From: CBDCWQ01 sp965223435
Lineage (GTDB): Bacteria; Myxococcota; Kuafuiibacteriia; Kuafuiibacteriales; Kuafuiibacteriaceae
Direction of reading: 5' to 3'
Assembly (NCBI GenBank): GCA_965223435.1
Contig: CBDCWQ010000022.1
Span: forward strand, 186,001-250,000
Length of the DNA: 64,000 nt
The stretch's first letter is position 1. Every line of letters starts with the position of its first letter. The notes beneath the pieces were generated by a model, which was not told where the DNA came from, did no database searches, and saw nothing but the letters and a program-made list of their open reading frames with translations. The translations under genes were made by a program, and so were the position numbers. Shown here one piece after another: positions 5,975 to 17,100 of this stretch.

Positions 5975-8014
5975 ATGATTCGACGTGTTGTTCTCGGATT
6001 CGCTTTTCCGATCTTGTGGGCTGGCCCTGTTTTCGCGGGTTCATCGATCATGGTGGGCACAATTCCGGTTGTTCCCAACCAAACGATTGGCCAAGGGGTT
6101 TTGCCCACAGCGCCCCCACTTCTCCATGTCGCGTTGTCGCGGAGCCTTTTTGTGCAGTCCGCTGAGGAGCGGGGCGCGGATTTGGACCGCGATGGACTGG
6201 TGGATTTCTTAGAAGACGAAATCGCAAACGCGGTACGTCCTTACGCCGCCTTCGACAGCGAAGAGGGTGCCCTCAATGCACTCTCCAAGCAGCAGTTCGA
6301 GCCTCTGACCCTGTACCAGGTACGGGAGACGGAGCCGGACCGGCTTTCGGTTCAGCCGCGCCAGAGTCATAGAGGCACCGAGCACATTCAAGCCGAAACC
6401 GATAGATACAAACAAAAGCCGTCCTTACACCGCAGCTTCAAAAAAGGTGATGTAGACCGAATCACCATTCGCTGGGTTTTTCTGTTTGGGCTAGACGATG
6501 GCTATATTTCTGGCGGGTTTTGCGACATGGACGATCACCTCGGTGACGCCGAAGACGCACTCTTTGAGCTCGAATCGAGGGACGGCGGCATCACCTGGAG
6601 GGTTGTCCGAGTCTTTCTATCTTCCTGGGGTCCAGGCCCCGAATGGCCTACCCGAAGCCGTCTCGAGGTACGCGAATGGACCCATCCCGTCATCTATTTT
6701 TCCGCAGACAAACACCACTTGCATCTCACAACCGATGGCGATGACGAAGACTCCCCTTACTCCAAATGGGGTTGCAACGACAATGTGGATGGGCAGGGTG
6801 TGCAATTTTTGGTGGATCTGAAATCCGTGCGAGGGACCGGGAACAACGTTGGAGAACCGGAGCATCATCCGTCGAACCGATTTGTGAACAGCCTGCATTC
6901 CTTCTACCCGACCAACTGGTTCACTCGTTTTTCACCTTCGGCCTGGGGGCCACAAAACTTCTACGCGGTTGGTCCGATCCGCGACAAATGGCTGGATTGG
7001 CCCCTCCCCCAAGATCTCGACGGCGACAGCTGTGATGCCGCAACCCCCATGAACACCTATGCATACTCAAGTATCAACAGACCCGGCGATCGCGACGATT
7101 TCAGAATTCGGGTTCCGTTTAGGGGGCAGCTCACGCTACAAACCACGCAATCCATCACCGATACCGTCGGCGTGCTCCGAGACCACCGGTGTACACAGCT
7201 CGATTTCGATGACGATTCCAGTTCCGGGAGAAACTTTCAGATTGTTCGCACCCTTGAAGCCGGCGATTACTTCGTATCCGTTTCGCATGCCAGCCAAGCC
7301 TACGGGGTGGGTGACTACACGCTCTACTCCATCTTCTTGCCCGATGCAGACGACCACGCCAACGCTTTCATGGGGGCGACCGTGCTTTCACCCACACACT
7401 TCACCGGTGGTGTACTCGACTACGAGAGCGACAAGGACTACTTTCAGGTCGATATCCCAACGGGTGGAGTCCTGACAGTGAGTGCCACCGGGGACGTGGA
7501 CACTGTGGGCACGCTGTACGAAAACGCAAGCGGAATCATCGCCTCGGACGACCAAAGTGGCTTGGGGTCCAATTTCAAAATCGAACAGCCAGTGGGGCCC
7601 GGCCGGTACTACATTGCCGTCACCGGCTACAACGCAGCTGCAGTGGGAGCGTACCAACTCTGGTTGACGCATACGACAACCGAGGATCACGCCAACGATT
7701 GCGCATCGGCGACAAAAGTCTCCCTGTTCAGTCAAACGCCAGGGGCCATCGGCATTCCCGGCGATGTAGACGTGTTCTCCTTCGAGGTGCCCATCGATCG
7801 CCAATTGACCGTTTCTTCGAGCGGTGGCCTCGACACCCACGGTACGCTCCTCGACGCAAATTGCTCGTTTGTGGCCGACGACGATGACTCGGGCGCCGAC
7901 AAAAACTTTCGCATTCAACGGTGGGTGAGTCGAGGGCGATACCACGTGAAGGTCAAAGAAAAAGCAGGAACCGAAACCGGGATCTACAACCTGAACCTCA
8001 ACCCCATCAACTAG
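5975..8014 (+). CDS. Secreted protein with PPC (bacterial pre-peptidase C-terminal) repeats
   Basis: The start is ATG 5975, with GGAGG 9 bp upstream and a clear signal peptide (MIRRVVLGFAFPILWAGPVFA). The 679-aa protein has a calcium-loop-like segment (DLDRDGLVDFLEDE, near residue 70). An N-terminal domain of about 280 residues is rich in His/Asp (KHHLHLTTDGDDED) and I could not assign it. Three tandem PPC-like beta-sandwich repeats follow (about 350-450, 455-560 and 570-679), each with the DxFxVxVP…GxYxLxV pattern (for example DYFQVDIP…GAYQLWL). PPC domains occur at the ends of secreted proteases, but no protease domain is visible here. Acidic D/E-rich loops suggest calcium binding. It is transcribed alone, ahead of the TPR lipoprotein gene. 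Confidence 0.85.
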   Translation: MIRRVVLGFAFPILWAGPVFAGSSIMVGTIPVVPNQTIGQGVLPTAPPLLHVALSRSLFVQSAEERGADLDRDGLVDFLEDEIANAVRPYAAFDSEEGALNALSKQQFEPLTLYQVRETEPDRLSVQPRQSHRGTEHIQAETDRYKQKPSLHRSFKKGDVDRITIRWVFLFGLDDGYISGGFCDMDDHLGDAEDALFELESRDGGITWRVVRVFLSSWGPGPEWPTRSRLEVREWTHPVIYFSADKHHLHLTTDGDDEDSPYSKWGCNDNVDGQGVQFLVDLKSVRGTGNNVGEPEHHPSNRFVNSLHSFYPTNWFTRFSPSAWGPQNFYAVGPIRDKWLDWPLPQDLDGDSCDAATPMNTYAYSSINRPGDRDDFRIRVPFRGQLTLQTTQSITDTVGVLRDHRCTQLDFDDDSSSGRNFQIVRTLEAGDYFVSVSHASQAYGVGDYTLYSIFLPDADDHANAFMGATVLSPTHFTGGVLDYESDKDYFQVDIPTGGVLTVSATGDVDTVGTLYENASGIIASDDQSGLGSNFKIEQPVGPGRYYIAVTGYNAAAVGAYQLWLTHTTTEDHANDCASATKVSLFSQTPGAIGIPGDVDVFSFEVPIDRQLTVSSSGGLDTHGTLLDANCSFVADDDDSGADKNFRIQRWVSRGRYHVKVKEKAGTETGIYNLNLNPIN

Positions 8015-8069
8015 AGCACGCCCCTTTTTTGTGGTCATCACTAGGGTTAGGCGCTACGCTTCCTACCCC

Positions 8070-9731
8070 ATGAGGCCAACCCGTTTGCTGTCCCGACATA
8101 CCCAACTCGCCGCGGTATTGCTTTTGGCATGGGGATGCCGAAGCGCGCCGTCCGGCCGTCCCTCGGCGCAGCTTTATCCAGGGTTCGAGGGGTACCATCG
8201 CGCGATTTCGACCGAGTCGGCCGAAGCGCAACAGTGGTTCGATCAGGGGATGCAGTTGCTCTACGGCTTCAACCACGACGAAGCCATCCGAACGTTCCAC
8301 AAGGCGGCGGAGCAAGATCCCACGTCCGCCATGCCCTGGTGGGGCATCGCCTACGCGCATGGCATCAACATCAATGATCCGGAAATGACCGAGACGCGGT
8401 CCAAGGCGGCGCGCGAAGCGGCCGATGAAGCGGTGGCGCGCGTAGAAGCCGGTTCGCCGGTGGAAGCCGCCCTCGTCCGCGCGGTTTCGGCCCGCTACGC
8501 GTGGCCTGCGCCCAAAGATCGCAAACCCCTTGACGAAGCCTACGCCGATGCGATGGGCGCCGCCTTTCGTTCGTTCCCCAGCGACGCGGACGTTGCCGCC
8601 TTGTACGCCGAGTCACTGATGAACCTGCAACCCTGGGACTACTGGGACAACGCGGGAAAGCCCAAAGGACGCATCGCCGAGATTCTCAGTGTTCTGGAGG
8701 GCACGCTCCGCGCCCATCCCCAACATCCGGGCGCCAATCATTTCTACATCCACGCGGTAGAGGCCTCTGGCGATCCGGACCGTGCGGTCCCATCGGCGGA
8801 CCGGTTGCGGACTTTGGTACCGGGGGCGGGGCACTTGGTTCACATGCCATCCCATATCTATGTCCGCGTCGGCCGGTACGCCGACGCGGTCGACTCGAAC
8901 GTGCACGCCGTAAAGGCCGACCACGCCTATTTCAAGGTGGCGCCCAAGCCTAAAATGTACGCGATCTACTACGCGCACAACCTCCACTTTCTCGCCTATG
9001 CGGCCATGATGTCCGGCCGGTACAAAGACGCCCTCGCAGCCGCACGCGACCTGGAAGAGAAAATGCCGAAGGACGCGCTTCGAGCCTACGCGGCCCTCAT
9101 AGAAGGGATCATGCCCACAACCTTTCACGTCCTCATCCGCTTCGGAAAATGGCAGCAAATCCTTGAAGAACCAGACTACCGAGAGCACCGCCTCGTCAGT
9201 CGGGCGGTACGCCGGTATGCGCGCTCCATCGCCTTATCTGCGCTCGGCCGAACCCGCGAAGCCCGGGCAGAAATGGAGGCCTTTGAGGCAGCCGTCGCCC
9301 TGGTCCCCAAGGATTGGTTTATCTTCAACAACCGGGTCGACACCGTACTTCCGATAGCCCGATCCATGATCAAAGGTGAGCTCCTTTTTAGGGAGGGCAA
9401 GCGAGTCGAGGCCTTTGCCGTACTCCGCCAAGGCATTGAGGCCGAAGACGCGCTCGTTTACGACGAGCCCCCCGGATGGATGCTTCCCGTGCGTCACGCC
9501 CTCGGTGCGCTGTTGATGGCCGAAGGCCGTTTCAAAGAGGCCGAGAAGGTCTACCGCACCGACCTCACCCGGAACCGAAAGAACGGCTGGAGCCTCCTGG
9601 GGCTGCAGCAATCCCTGGGTGCACAAAACAAGTCTGACGAGGCCGATGCCCTGTCGCCATCGTTGGCTGAGGCCTGGGCCACCGCCGACGTCACACCGCA
9701 GTCTTCTTGCTACTGCGAGTACAAACGCTAA
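8070..9731 (+). CDS. TPR-repeat lipoprotein
   Basis: The start is ATG 8070, chosen because it yields a lipoprotein signal with lipobox LAWGC near residue 24. The 553-aa product is mostly helical TPR-type repeats. Its conserved segments are AQQWFDQGMQLLYGFNHDEAIRTF, WGIAYAHGININDP, NHFYIHAVEAS and HLVHMPSHIYVRVGRY, a set shared by a bacterial family of unknown role with several conserved His residues. Those His residues could bind metal, which is conjecture. The stop codon overlaps the stop of the convergent methyltransferase gene by four bases. The C-terminus ends SSCYCEYKR, outside any repeat. Confidence 0.86.
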   Translation: MRPTRLLSRHTQLAAVLLLAWGCRSAPSGRPSAQLYPGFEGYHRAISTESAEAQQWFDQGMQLLYGFNHDEAIRTFHKAAEQDPTSAMPWWGIAYAHGININDPEMTETRSKAAREAADEAVARVEAGSPVEAALVRAVSARYAWPAPKDRKPLDEAYADAMGAAFRSFPSDADVAALYAESLMNLQPWDYWDNAGKPKGRIAEILSVLEGTLRAHPQHPGANHFYIHAVEASGDPDRAVPSADRLRTLVPGAGHLVHMPSHIYVRVGRYADAVDSNVHAVKADHAYFKVAPKPKMYAIYYAHNLHFLAYAAMMSGRYKDALAAARDLEEKMPKDALRAYAALIEGIMPTTFHVLIRFGKWQQILEEPDYREHRLVSRAVRRYARSIALSALGRTREARAEMEAFEAAVALVPKDWFIFNNRVDTVLPIARSMIKGELLFREGKRVEAFAVLRQGIEAEDALVYDEPPGWMLPVRHALGALLMAEGRFKEAEKVYRTDLTRNRKNGWSLLGLQQSLGAQNKSDEADALSPSLAEAWATADVTPQSSCYCEYKR

Positions 9732-10381
9732 GGTTTGGTCCCTTCGAGATAAACCGCATCCATCGGCATGTCCGGGACGGGCTCTACCACACACCGATCG
9801 ACGACAAACTGAGCCTCTTTGGCCCATGCCGCGACCTCATCTTTTGTGTAGCGGAGCGCCACAACATCAGACTTTCCACCGTAGTCAATGGCCCCCGACC
9901 CCTCCCAAGTCGCGACAACCAGCTGACCTTTGGACCGAAGGACCCGATACGATTCTCGAAGCGCATCCAAGACGCCACGAGGGTCGAGATGGTGAAACGC
10001 AAAAAAGTTCACCACGGCTGCGGTGGCACCTGATTCCACGCCCGCCAAGTCGCGCATGTCACCCGCACGGACCTCAGCCTTGTCACCCAGTCTTTCGCCC
10101 GCAATACGGACCATGCTTGGCGACAAATCGATCCCCACGAGGGGGCGTTTGGCATCGAACTCGTCGCGAAGCTTCTCGAGCATGTGCCCGGAACCACACG
10201 ACGGATCTAGAACGGCACCGGGAATCGTCGTGATCCGTTCTGCCAAGCGTCCGAGCACATCGGTATAGAGTGGAAGGTCGATCTCCTTGTCCATCATGCT
10301 GCTGTACGAATCCGCAAATGCTTCATACATGCCGCGAACTTCTGCCAACGGTGATGTTTTGACGCTGCTCAAGGTGTCCAT
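9728..10381 (-). CDS. Class I SAM-dependent methyltransferase
   Basis: A 217-aa protein with motif I VLDPSCGSGHML (near residue 57), the acidic post-I residue in VGIDLSPSMV, motif II AGDMRDL and the motif IV/post-IV segment AVVNFFAFHHL. This is a Methyltransf_11/25-like fold. The substrate cannot be told from the sequence. The start at ATG 10381 is preceded by GGAGG almost abutting the codon, and a later ATG at 10333 is possible. The open frame extends upstream over the SOD gene, which I treat as a shadow. It lies immediately downstream of, and probably co-transcribed with, the SOD gene, and converges on the TPR lipoprotein gene. Confidence 0.85.
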   Translation of the reverse strand: MDTLSSVKTSPLAEVRGMYEAFADSYSSMMDKEIDLPLYTDVLGRLAERITTIPGAVLDPSCGSGHMLEKLRDEFDAKRPLVGIDLSPSMVRIAGERLGDKAEVRAGDMRDLAGVESGATAAVVNFFAFHHLDPRGVLDALRESYRVLRSKGQLVVATWEGSGAIDYGGKSDVVALRYTKDEVAAWAKEAQFVVDRCVVEPVPDMPMDAVYLEGTKP

Positions 10382-10455
10382 CCCTCCGGTGTAGTGAGCG
10401 GAAGGCAAAAAGAGGTACGCAAATTCCTCGGCATCGAAGTGAGCCGAGGTATGAT

Positions 10456-11049
10456 CTACCGCTCTACCAAGCGAATGATGCCACACGCCGCCCGGGAACC
10501 GCCCGCACATCCCGCCTGCTCGCCGTCGGGACAAAAAGTGTCCTCCAGGTCGTGAATGATGAAGGCGCTCCCGTCGTCATCAAACAGACTGAGTGGGCCT
10601 GGCGACAAAGTCACCCGCGTGGTCTTGGCGCGCAGGCGCCCCTTGCCGTTCTTTTTGACCTTGATGTTCACCAGGTCCCCCGAGTGAAAGGGGTGATTTC
10701 CATCGGGACTGGTAAATCCGTGGGGGCCCGGATCAAAGTGTCCTCCGGCCGCACCGCAAGGCTCACACGCAGCGGTTTCGTGGATGTGAACCGCGTGCAT
10801 TCCGGAGCTCAAACCCTTCACCCGGATTTCAACTTTCACCACCTTGATGCCTTGGGTGGACGGCTTTTCGATCAGGATCGCATGACCAAGGTTTCCCTCA
10901 CCGCGACAACCCACGATCTCTGCGGTCGCCACTACGGCATGGGGTTTGTTTTTTCTGCCCATCACGTGGTGGGCCGAGGTCAACCCCAACACCACCGGAA
11001 GCCCCACGACCAAGCTCTTCAATAAGAACCGCTTTGTTGATGATTGCAT
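10456..11049 (-). CDS. sodC: Periplasmic Cu/Zn superoxide dismutase
   Basis: It converts superoxide to peroxide and oxygen in the periplasm. The 197-aa protein has a signal peptide (SLVVGLPVVLGLTSA), then the complete metal site. The copper ligands are in HAVHIHE and IIHD. The bridging and zinc ligands are in GGHFDPGPHG and the Asp of HSGDL. The conserved disulfide cysteines are in ETAACE and AACGII, and the catalytic Arg is in GGSRAACG. The start is ATG 11049 with AAAGAG upstream. A Lys-rich C-terminal loop (KKNGKGRLRAKT) replaces the usual electrostatic loop sequence but no key residue is missing. It lies upstream of the methyltransferase on the same strand. Confidence 0.95.
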   Translation of the reverse strand: MQSSTKRFLLKSLVVGLPVVLGLTSAHHVMGRKNKPHAVVATAEIVGCRGEGNLGHAILIEKPSTQGIKVVKVEIRVKGLSSGMHAVHIHETAACEPCGAAGGHFDPGPHGFTSPDGNHPFHSGDLVNIKVKKNGKGRLRAKTTRVTLSPGPLSLFDDDGSAFIIHDLEDTFCPDGEQAGCAGGSRAACGIIRLVER

Positions 11050-11188
11050 CTCTTTGGCCCTCCACTTTTTGTTCGTTCATTTGATCCACCGTCCCGCTGT
11101 CAAGCCAATGACATTCATGTCCAGAACGTGCAGTGGCCCCACCGTATACGCAATAGACACACACGTTGGCAACCGGGGGAGCAGAAGG

Positions 11189-14100
11189 CTACTCTTCAGC
11201 GGCTCCGTGAACGCCCAAGACCGTCGGCGGCGTACGAAAAATGGCTGCGGCCGGATCAAACGGGTGCATCACGATGACGCTCACAAGATACTCCGACTTG
11301 CCGCGAAGGCGTTCCGCGACGGAGGCACTCTGACCGCGAAGAAAAACACGCACGCCATCGGATCCACGGCGGTAAACGGCCGAATACGCCTCACTGAATC
11401 CGTCCTTACGCATAACGCTCAAGTCAACCCTCTCGAGCCCCCATGAATCGCTTTCGAGCTGCGCGGTATGAACCAAATCGAACAGTATCTGGCCCCCTTG
11501 CACGATGATCTCCACCGGCCGGGCTTCGTTGGCCTCGTACAAGAGCACGGCAATTTGGAGATCGATCTGCTCTAGAGAGTCAGCTGAAGCCTCGATCCCG
11601 AACGCGTTCTTGAGCGCCTCCTTGAGACGATGTGGATCGGTCTTCAACACCAATTCCCCGTCTGGGCTGAGATGCGCCTCCAACTCCAAATCGTGAATCC
11701 GTGCGACCCCTTCGGACAACGTGAAAGGAAACGGGTCGGAAGCTCGAGACTCGATGTTGCGTGGTTCGTTCGACCGCTTGTCCAAGTAACCATGCTCTAG
11801 AAGAAACACCCACCGCGCCAACAAATCAAAGGCCTCTACCAGCTCGTCTGGAACATCGTTAGCCTTGTTGTACTTAAACCGGCCAAACTCCGCCCAGAGA
11901 TCTGCGGGGATAGCCGCAGGAGTCAATCGCCAAGCACGTAAGGCGGCCAGAAAGGCTGGAGGCGCATCCTGGTTCCACACTTGATTCAGCAGCCAATAAA
12001 AATAGGCATCGGTGACGACCACCGTACGACAAATCCCCCCGATGTCGCCTTCATTCCTCACCTGGATACCCCATTCATTCTCCGAAAAGCCCGTCGCCGG
12101 CGCCGCAAAAATTCGTACTTTGCCAGGAAATTCCAGGATACTTCGAAGCCCATCCAAATCAAGGGGATTCAATGCGCCAATGATCCCTTCATCACCGCAT
12201 ACCCACAACACCGTGCCGTCAACGGGCGCGTTGAGACGAACGACGAGTCGGTCTCGAGCATGCATGGACCGCGCAATATACGATACGTCGGGCGGGTAGG
12301 CGGCCAAATCCCCTTCCCCTCGCATTTCCGTCTCGGACTCTTCCCACATCCGAGCGACGTCCACCGGTGCGTGGGCAGGTGAGTGCATGGTGTTGTGATA
12401 GTGGACGATTTCAACCGCACCGACAAGGCCGTGCTCATCCGCCTTATCGAGTCGCACCAGCTCAACGTCAATACGATCGTCCTCATCAGTCAACTCAAGC
12501 ACCGACGTGCCGGAACGCAAATGCTCCATCCACTTAGCCAAGTCTATGGTCCCATCCGGCAAAACGGCATCAGCAGGAACTCTTGCTTCGACCGGATTGA
12601 CCACCAAGCGTTGCCAACTCTGGTCATACTTCGAGTGCAAATTGTATCGAAGCTCTGGTTTCGATTCTTTTTCCCCTCGAACTTCAACGGCAACATGCCA
12701 GCCTTCTCCGAATGTCTTCGCAAGAGCATCTTTGGTCGCCCGGTCCTCTGCATCAAAACGCCCATCAAACCGATTGAGGAGACCACGAAACGAAGGCATC
12801 GACACGTTTGTGGGGAACTCGCTATTGGCGTAAATCTCGGCAAGTTTGTGCTGAGACATCTTCCATTCGGCCACGGCCATCCGCGCACGCATCTCCTCGG
12901 AGGAAAGCACGAAAATGGCGTAATAGTCCTTGCCAACAATCGGCGCCATCCGAATCTCGGGCTGACCCTCTGAGTCTTCCTGAATCCACATTTCGGCCAG
13001 GCTGATGCTTGGCTCCTTCCTGGAGCCAGAAGTCAGTGCCTCGCCGAACGCGATTTCGAAGACGTTGCGTTGCGGAAACAACGTCGAGTTCTTGAAAGGC
13101 CCTATGGGGTTGCCGTGAATGTCGATGGTACCGTCCTGGACCCATTGCCAAATCCGACGCACAAGCATCTGGTAAGCGCCTTCAGTGAGCGAACCATTGG
13201 CCCCGAGCGGCAACCCAGCAAAGAGCTCGTTCTCAGTCAACATTTTTGACGCACTATAACTATAGTTCACTCGAAAGGCCGTTCCCTGAAAAGCACGAAC
13301 CACGGCCGCATCAAGCCTCTTGCTTGGCTTGACAACCGTCGGCACAACGAGGCCCCCGTTTTGGTACACAATCTCAGGACCAGACTCGAGCGTAAACATG
13401 ACAAGGCGCACCCGTCCTTGACCAACAAAGTCACCGACAAACAAACTGTTGTGCCCGTTCTCCACCCTCTCCTGAAAAGCCTGCGTGGAAGCGGCCACAA
13501 CCTCGTCGGAATGAAGCAAAAGCTCTTCCGCGCTCTCGCCAGACGGGGTGAACGTCTTGACGAACCAGTTGAGGTCTAGATACTTGCCGTCCTTGATCGC
13601 CTTCTTCGGTAGGCCGATAATCTTGGTCACATCCACGACGGACGCGTTCCATTGATGAAGCGCACCCGGATCCTTCATAACGGGTTTGACAAATCGCTGA
13701 AAACGGACCCGCCCGCCTACGCGTCCCATGGGCACAAACATCGCGTGCTCAACCAGAGAACCAAAAGCCTTCAAACTATCGGCCTCGATCTTGCGATTCT
13801 GGGCAAGAAAATTCGCACCGTATGAAACCTCCAACTCTTTGCCGCTCTTCAGTAAGCGATGAGACCGACCGCCGAGCGGGTTGTAGCTGGCAACGGGAAT
13901 CACAGGCACCTCCCAGTCGTTTCGATAGGCCACCCAGATTTGAGGATCGTCCTCTGGGCCCGTCACGGTCCCGCGCGCCAAAGATGGTGGGTAAGCCACC
14001 TTGTGGGTGATATCGACAGGCGTTTTCTGCCGGTCAACAAGGACCTCGCTGTAGTCCACAAACAGAGAGTCTCCGAACCCGATCCGAGCAAAAAGATTGC

Positions 14101-17100
14101 TCACAACATCTCCGCCCTGACGGTTTCCGTGAACATCCCAGCGTGACCCGGGTGCATAGACCGCCTGCCAAGCTTGGCGAACTTTGTCCCGAAAAGCGGC
14201 TTCGGCACCTTCTTGCCCGGGCATCAATTCAGGAGGCAAATGCTCAACACCCACCACACGATACAGCTCCTCCAAGGTCAATTTTTGTGCACCCCCAAAC
14301 GCCCCGCCCACATCGACCGGGGGATTGGGGGGAGCCGGAGCACCGGCCATAGGCACTTGTGTACCTGTGGCTTCCCCCTCAAACGCTTTGATCGTTGAGG
14401 TGTGATGGCCGCGATCCGGTTCAGGAGCTCCGCTTTGCGTTGGGTTGGCCCCGGTGGCTTGGGTGAGCACACAGCGGCCGGGCACGTTACCAGATCCTGG
14501 CACCCAGCCCACCTGGGCTCCAGGGAAGCGGGAAACGTACACGGGACCGAGCGTGCGGCAAGTGTCTTCATCGAGGCGGCTCAGGTCGTTTTGCAGTGCG
14601 TCCCACAGAGGTCCTGAAGACTGCGGGGCGACGTACTGGGGCAAGAGCACCGTCCAGTAGTACACGGAGGCCCGAAAGGCTTCCGGCACTTGGTCGAGCC
14701 AGGCAGTCCCTAAGGGAGACTCAGGAATGATGGCTTGGGCATCGTGAGAATCCGGTGCGGCCCCTTGGTTTTCGAGGGTGTGGATGAGCTCGGCGAGGTC
14801 GATTTGATGGAAGTCGGGCGTGAGGGCTAGGGCTTTGAGTTCGCGGAAGAGGTCGGCGGTGAAGTCGGGCTCGTTCGGGGCGGGGTCGGCGCTTGGCTTG
14901 AGCCACGGAACCTGTTGGTCGAGGACCGCATCGACGATCGCTTCAGGGCTGAGTTCGGTGTCGAGCCGATACACGGAGATAGGCTCGCCAGTGGGGAGGC
15001 CCAGGCGGTAGAGGTCTTTGAGCATGCCTTCGCTCGGGCCGTAGACTTCTTTCACCAGCCCATAGATGGCATCGGCTTCAAATTCGACCGTTGAAGTGGC
15101 AAACCCCCCTTGGACATGGCTCTGCTGGATGCGTGTATGGCGAATGAGGGCTTCGTCTTTGAAAAACAGCCCCAAAAAGGTGACTTCATCTTCGGGGACG
15201 GTGCCGACAAAGGTCCAAGGCTCCGTGTGTACGTTGGGGGCTTGGTTCAAGTGAATGAGGGTGGTCCACGTCTCGACCTGTCCGGTGGACAAGGCGACGA
15301 TGCTGGCCAAGGCAGTCCCTGCGGCCAGGAGCTGACTGGTTGCGAACGAGGTGCCTGGGCTGAACTCATCTATCGACGCTGCACCCTTTTTGATGACGTT
15401 GGCCAGGACCGTGCCGGGTTTGGTGGCGCGTGCGCCTGGGCCAAAGGTGCTTTGAGCCTCCGGGTAGATGGGCCCCACCGAGTCGTCCGACCGAGGGGCC
15501 TTGGTATCGACCCAGGTTGCTCCACTTTGGCTTTGGAAGCCGACGAAGGCTTCGTGGCCTCCGTACAGTCCCAGCGAAACCACGTTCTTATGAGCCAAAG
15601 AGGACGCGGCCAAGCGCTCGGGATCCCACACGCGCCCGGTGCCGACTATCCCCCTGAGTCCCGCCCAGTCCTGGTTGAGTTCGCGGTAGACATCGATGAA
15701 CCAGATGGCCGCCGTACTGGAAGCCAGGCGCGTGGATAGATCCTGGATCCGCTGGCTGGAGTAACGAAACCCGTGATCTTTCACAAAAAGCTGGACACCG
15801 TTCCAGAGGGCGCGGGTTTGGTCCGCAAAATGTCCAGCGTCGGGATGTTCGGGATAGGCGCGGGCAAAACGGGCGAGGCCCAAGATGAGGCCGGTGGTCG
15901 CTTCGAGATGATACGAGGACTCCTGAAGGGCGCTGGGAGAAATGTAGGGGTCGCGGAACGTGTTCTGAAAATAGTGGGCGCCGAGGTAGGTTCTTCCGGC
16001 AAAGGGGAGAGGCTTAACGAACTGAAGCTCGGTGTATCGCAGGCATCGGGCCAATCGTTCGATGTATTCAGGCTGCTCGGGCAAAAGGCCATGGTCCACG
16101 GACAGGGAGAGCCAGCTGCAGTTGTCGATGGCGACGTGGTTGCTGGCCGAAAAATGTAAATCCTCTCCCGTTCCCGAGAAGTGGCCACCGGTCACGATGC
16201 GTCCGAGGTCCTGCGCCTCGAGGGCTTCCTCAAGCGCCAGTCTTCGCGGGTCGTCCGGTCCGATTTGCCGCAGGGTGTAGGCGAGGTCCTGGGTGTATTC
16301 TTGGTCGTCCCAAAGAAGCACAAAAATACCGTCGCGCAGTTCGTCTCTAAACACCTCGAGTTCGGCGAAATCTTGAAGACCGATTTTTTCTTGGTGCCTC
16401 AGAGCGTGATTCAAAACGCTCAACACATCCAGGTTGTGTTCGGTGACCACATTGTTGGCCAAGACGCGGGTTTTGAGGCGCTGGTGATCCTCCTCGGTCA
16501 GCACGCGTGGCTCGAGCTTGGTGGGCGGGGCTCCCGGTGTGTGTCGAAAGCGCGCAACCTCGGGCGCGCGGTCTTCGGTGAACGCTTCGTAACCGATGGC
16601 GTCGAGTACGCTGTAATACCCCCATTGAACCGACTCCTCCTCTTCTGTGAAGAGCGCGGAGGGGTTTTCGGCTACGGTGAGGCCTCGGGCGGTCCACCCG
16701 GCGGTCACGAGACTGACCGTTTGGTCTGTACCCGGGGCCACGAGCCGTCGCCGGTGGACGAGGAGCCCTCGAATGGCCTCTTCGTAACAACCCCGGATCG
16801 CACGTTGTTCTTTGTCGCTCAGGCTGTCAAAGGCCTTCGACACGACAAAGGCTCCGAGTCCGTGAACGGCCCACGCGTTGGCGCCGGTGACCAGCCTTCG
16901 GTCCTTCCAGTTGTCTCCCGCAGTGTTCCAAGAAAAGGGCCACCCGAGAATCACGGTTCGACCTTCGTGGTGGCCTTTTTCGGCGTGGGCACACAGATAA
17001 CGCGCCATGCCCTGGGCCGCCGCCTGGGACACCGTGTCTTGTTGTTTCGAGAGCTGAGCCACCGCGATGCCTTGGGTGTAGACCCAAACCCGTTCGAAGC

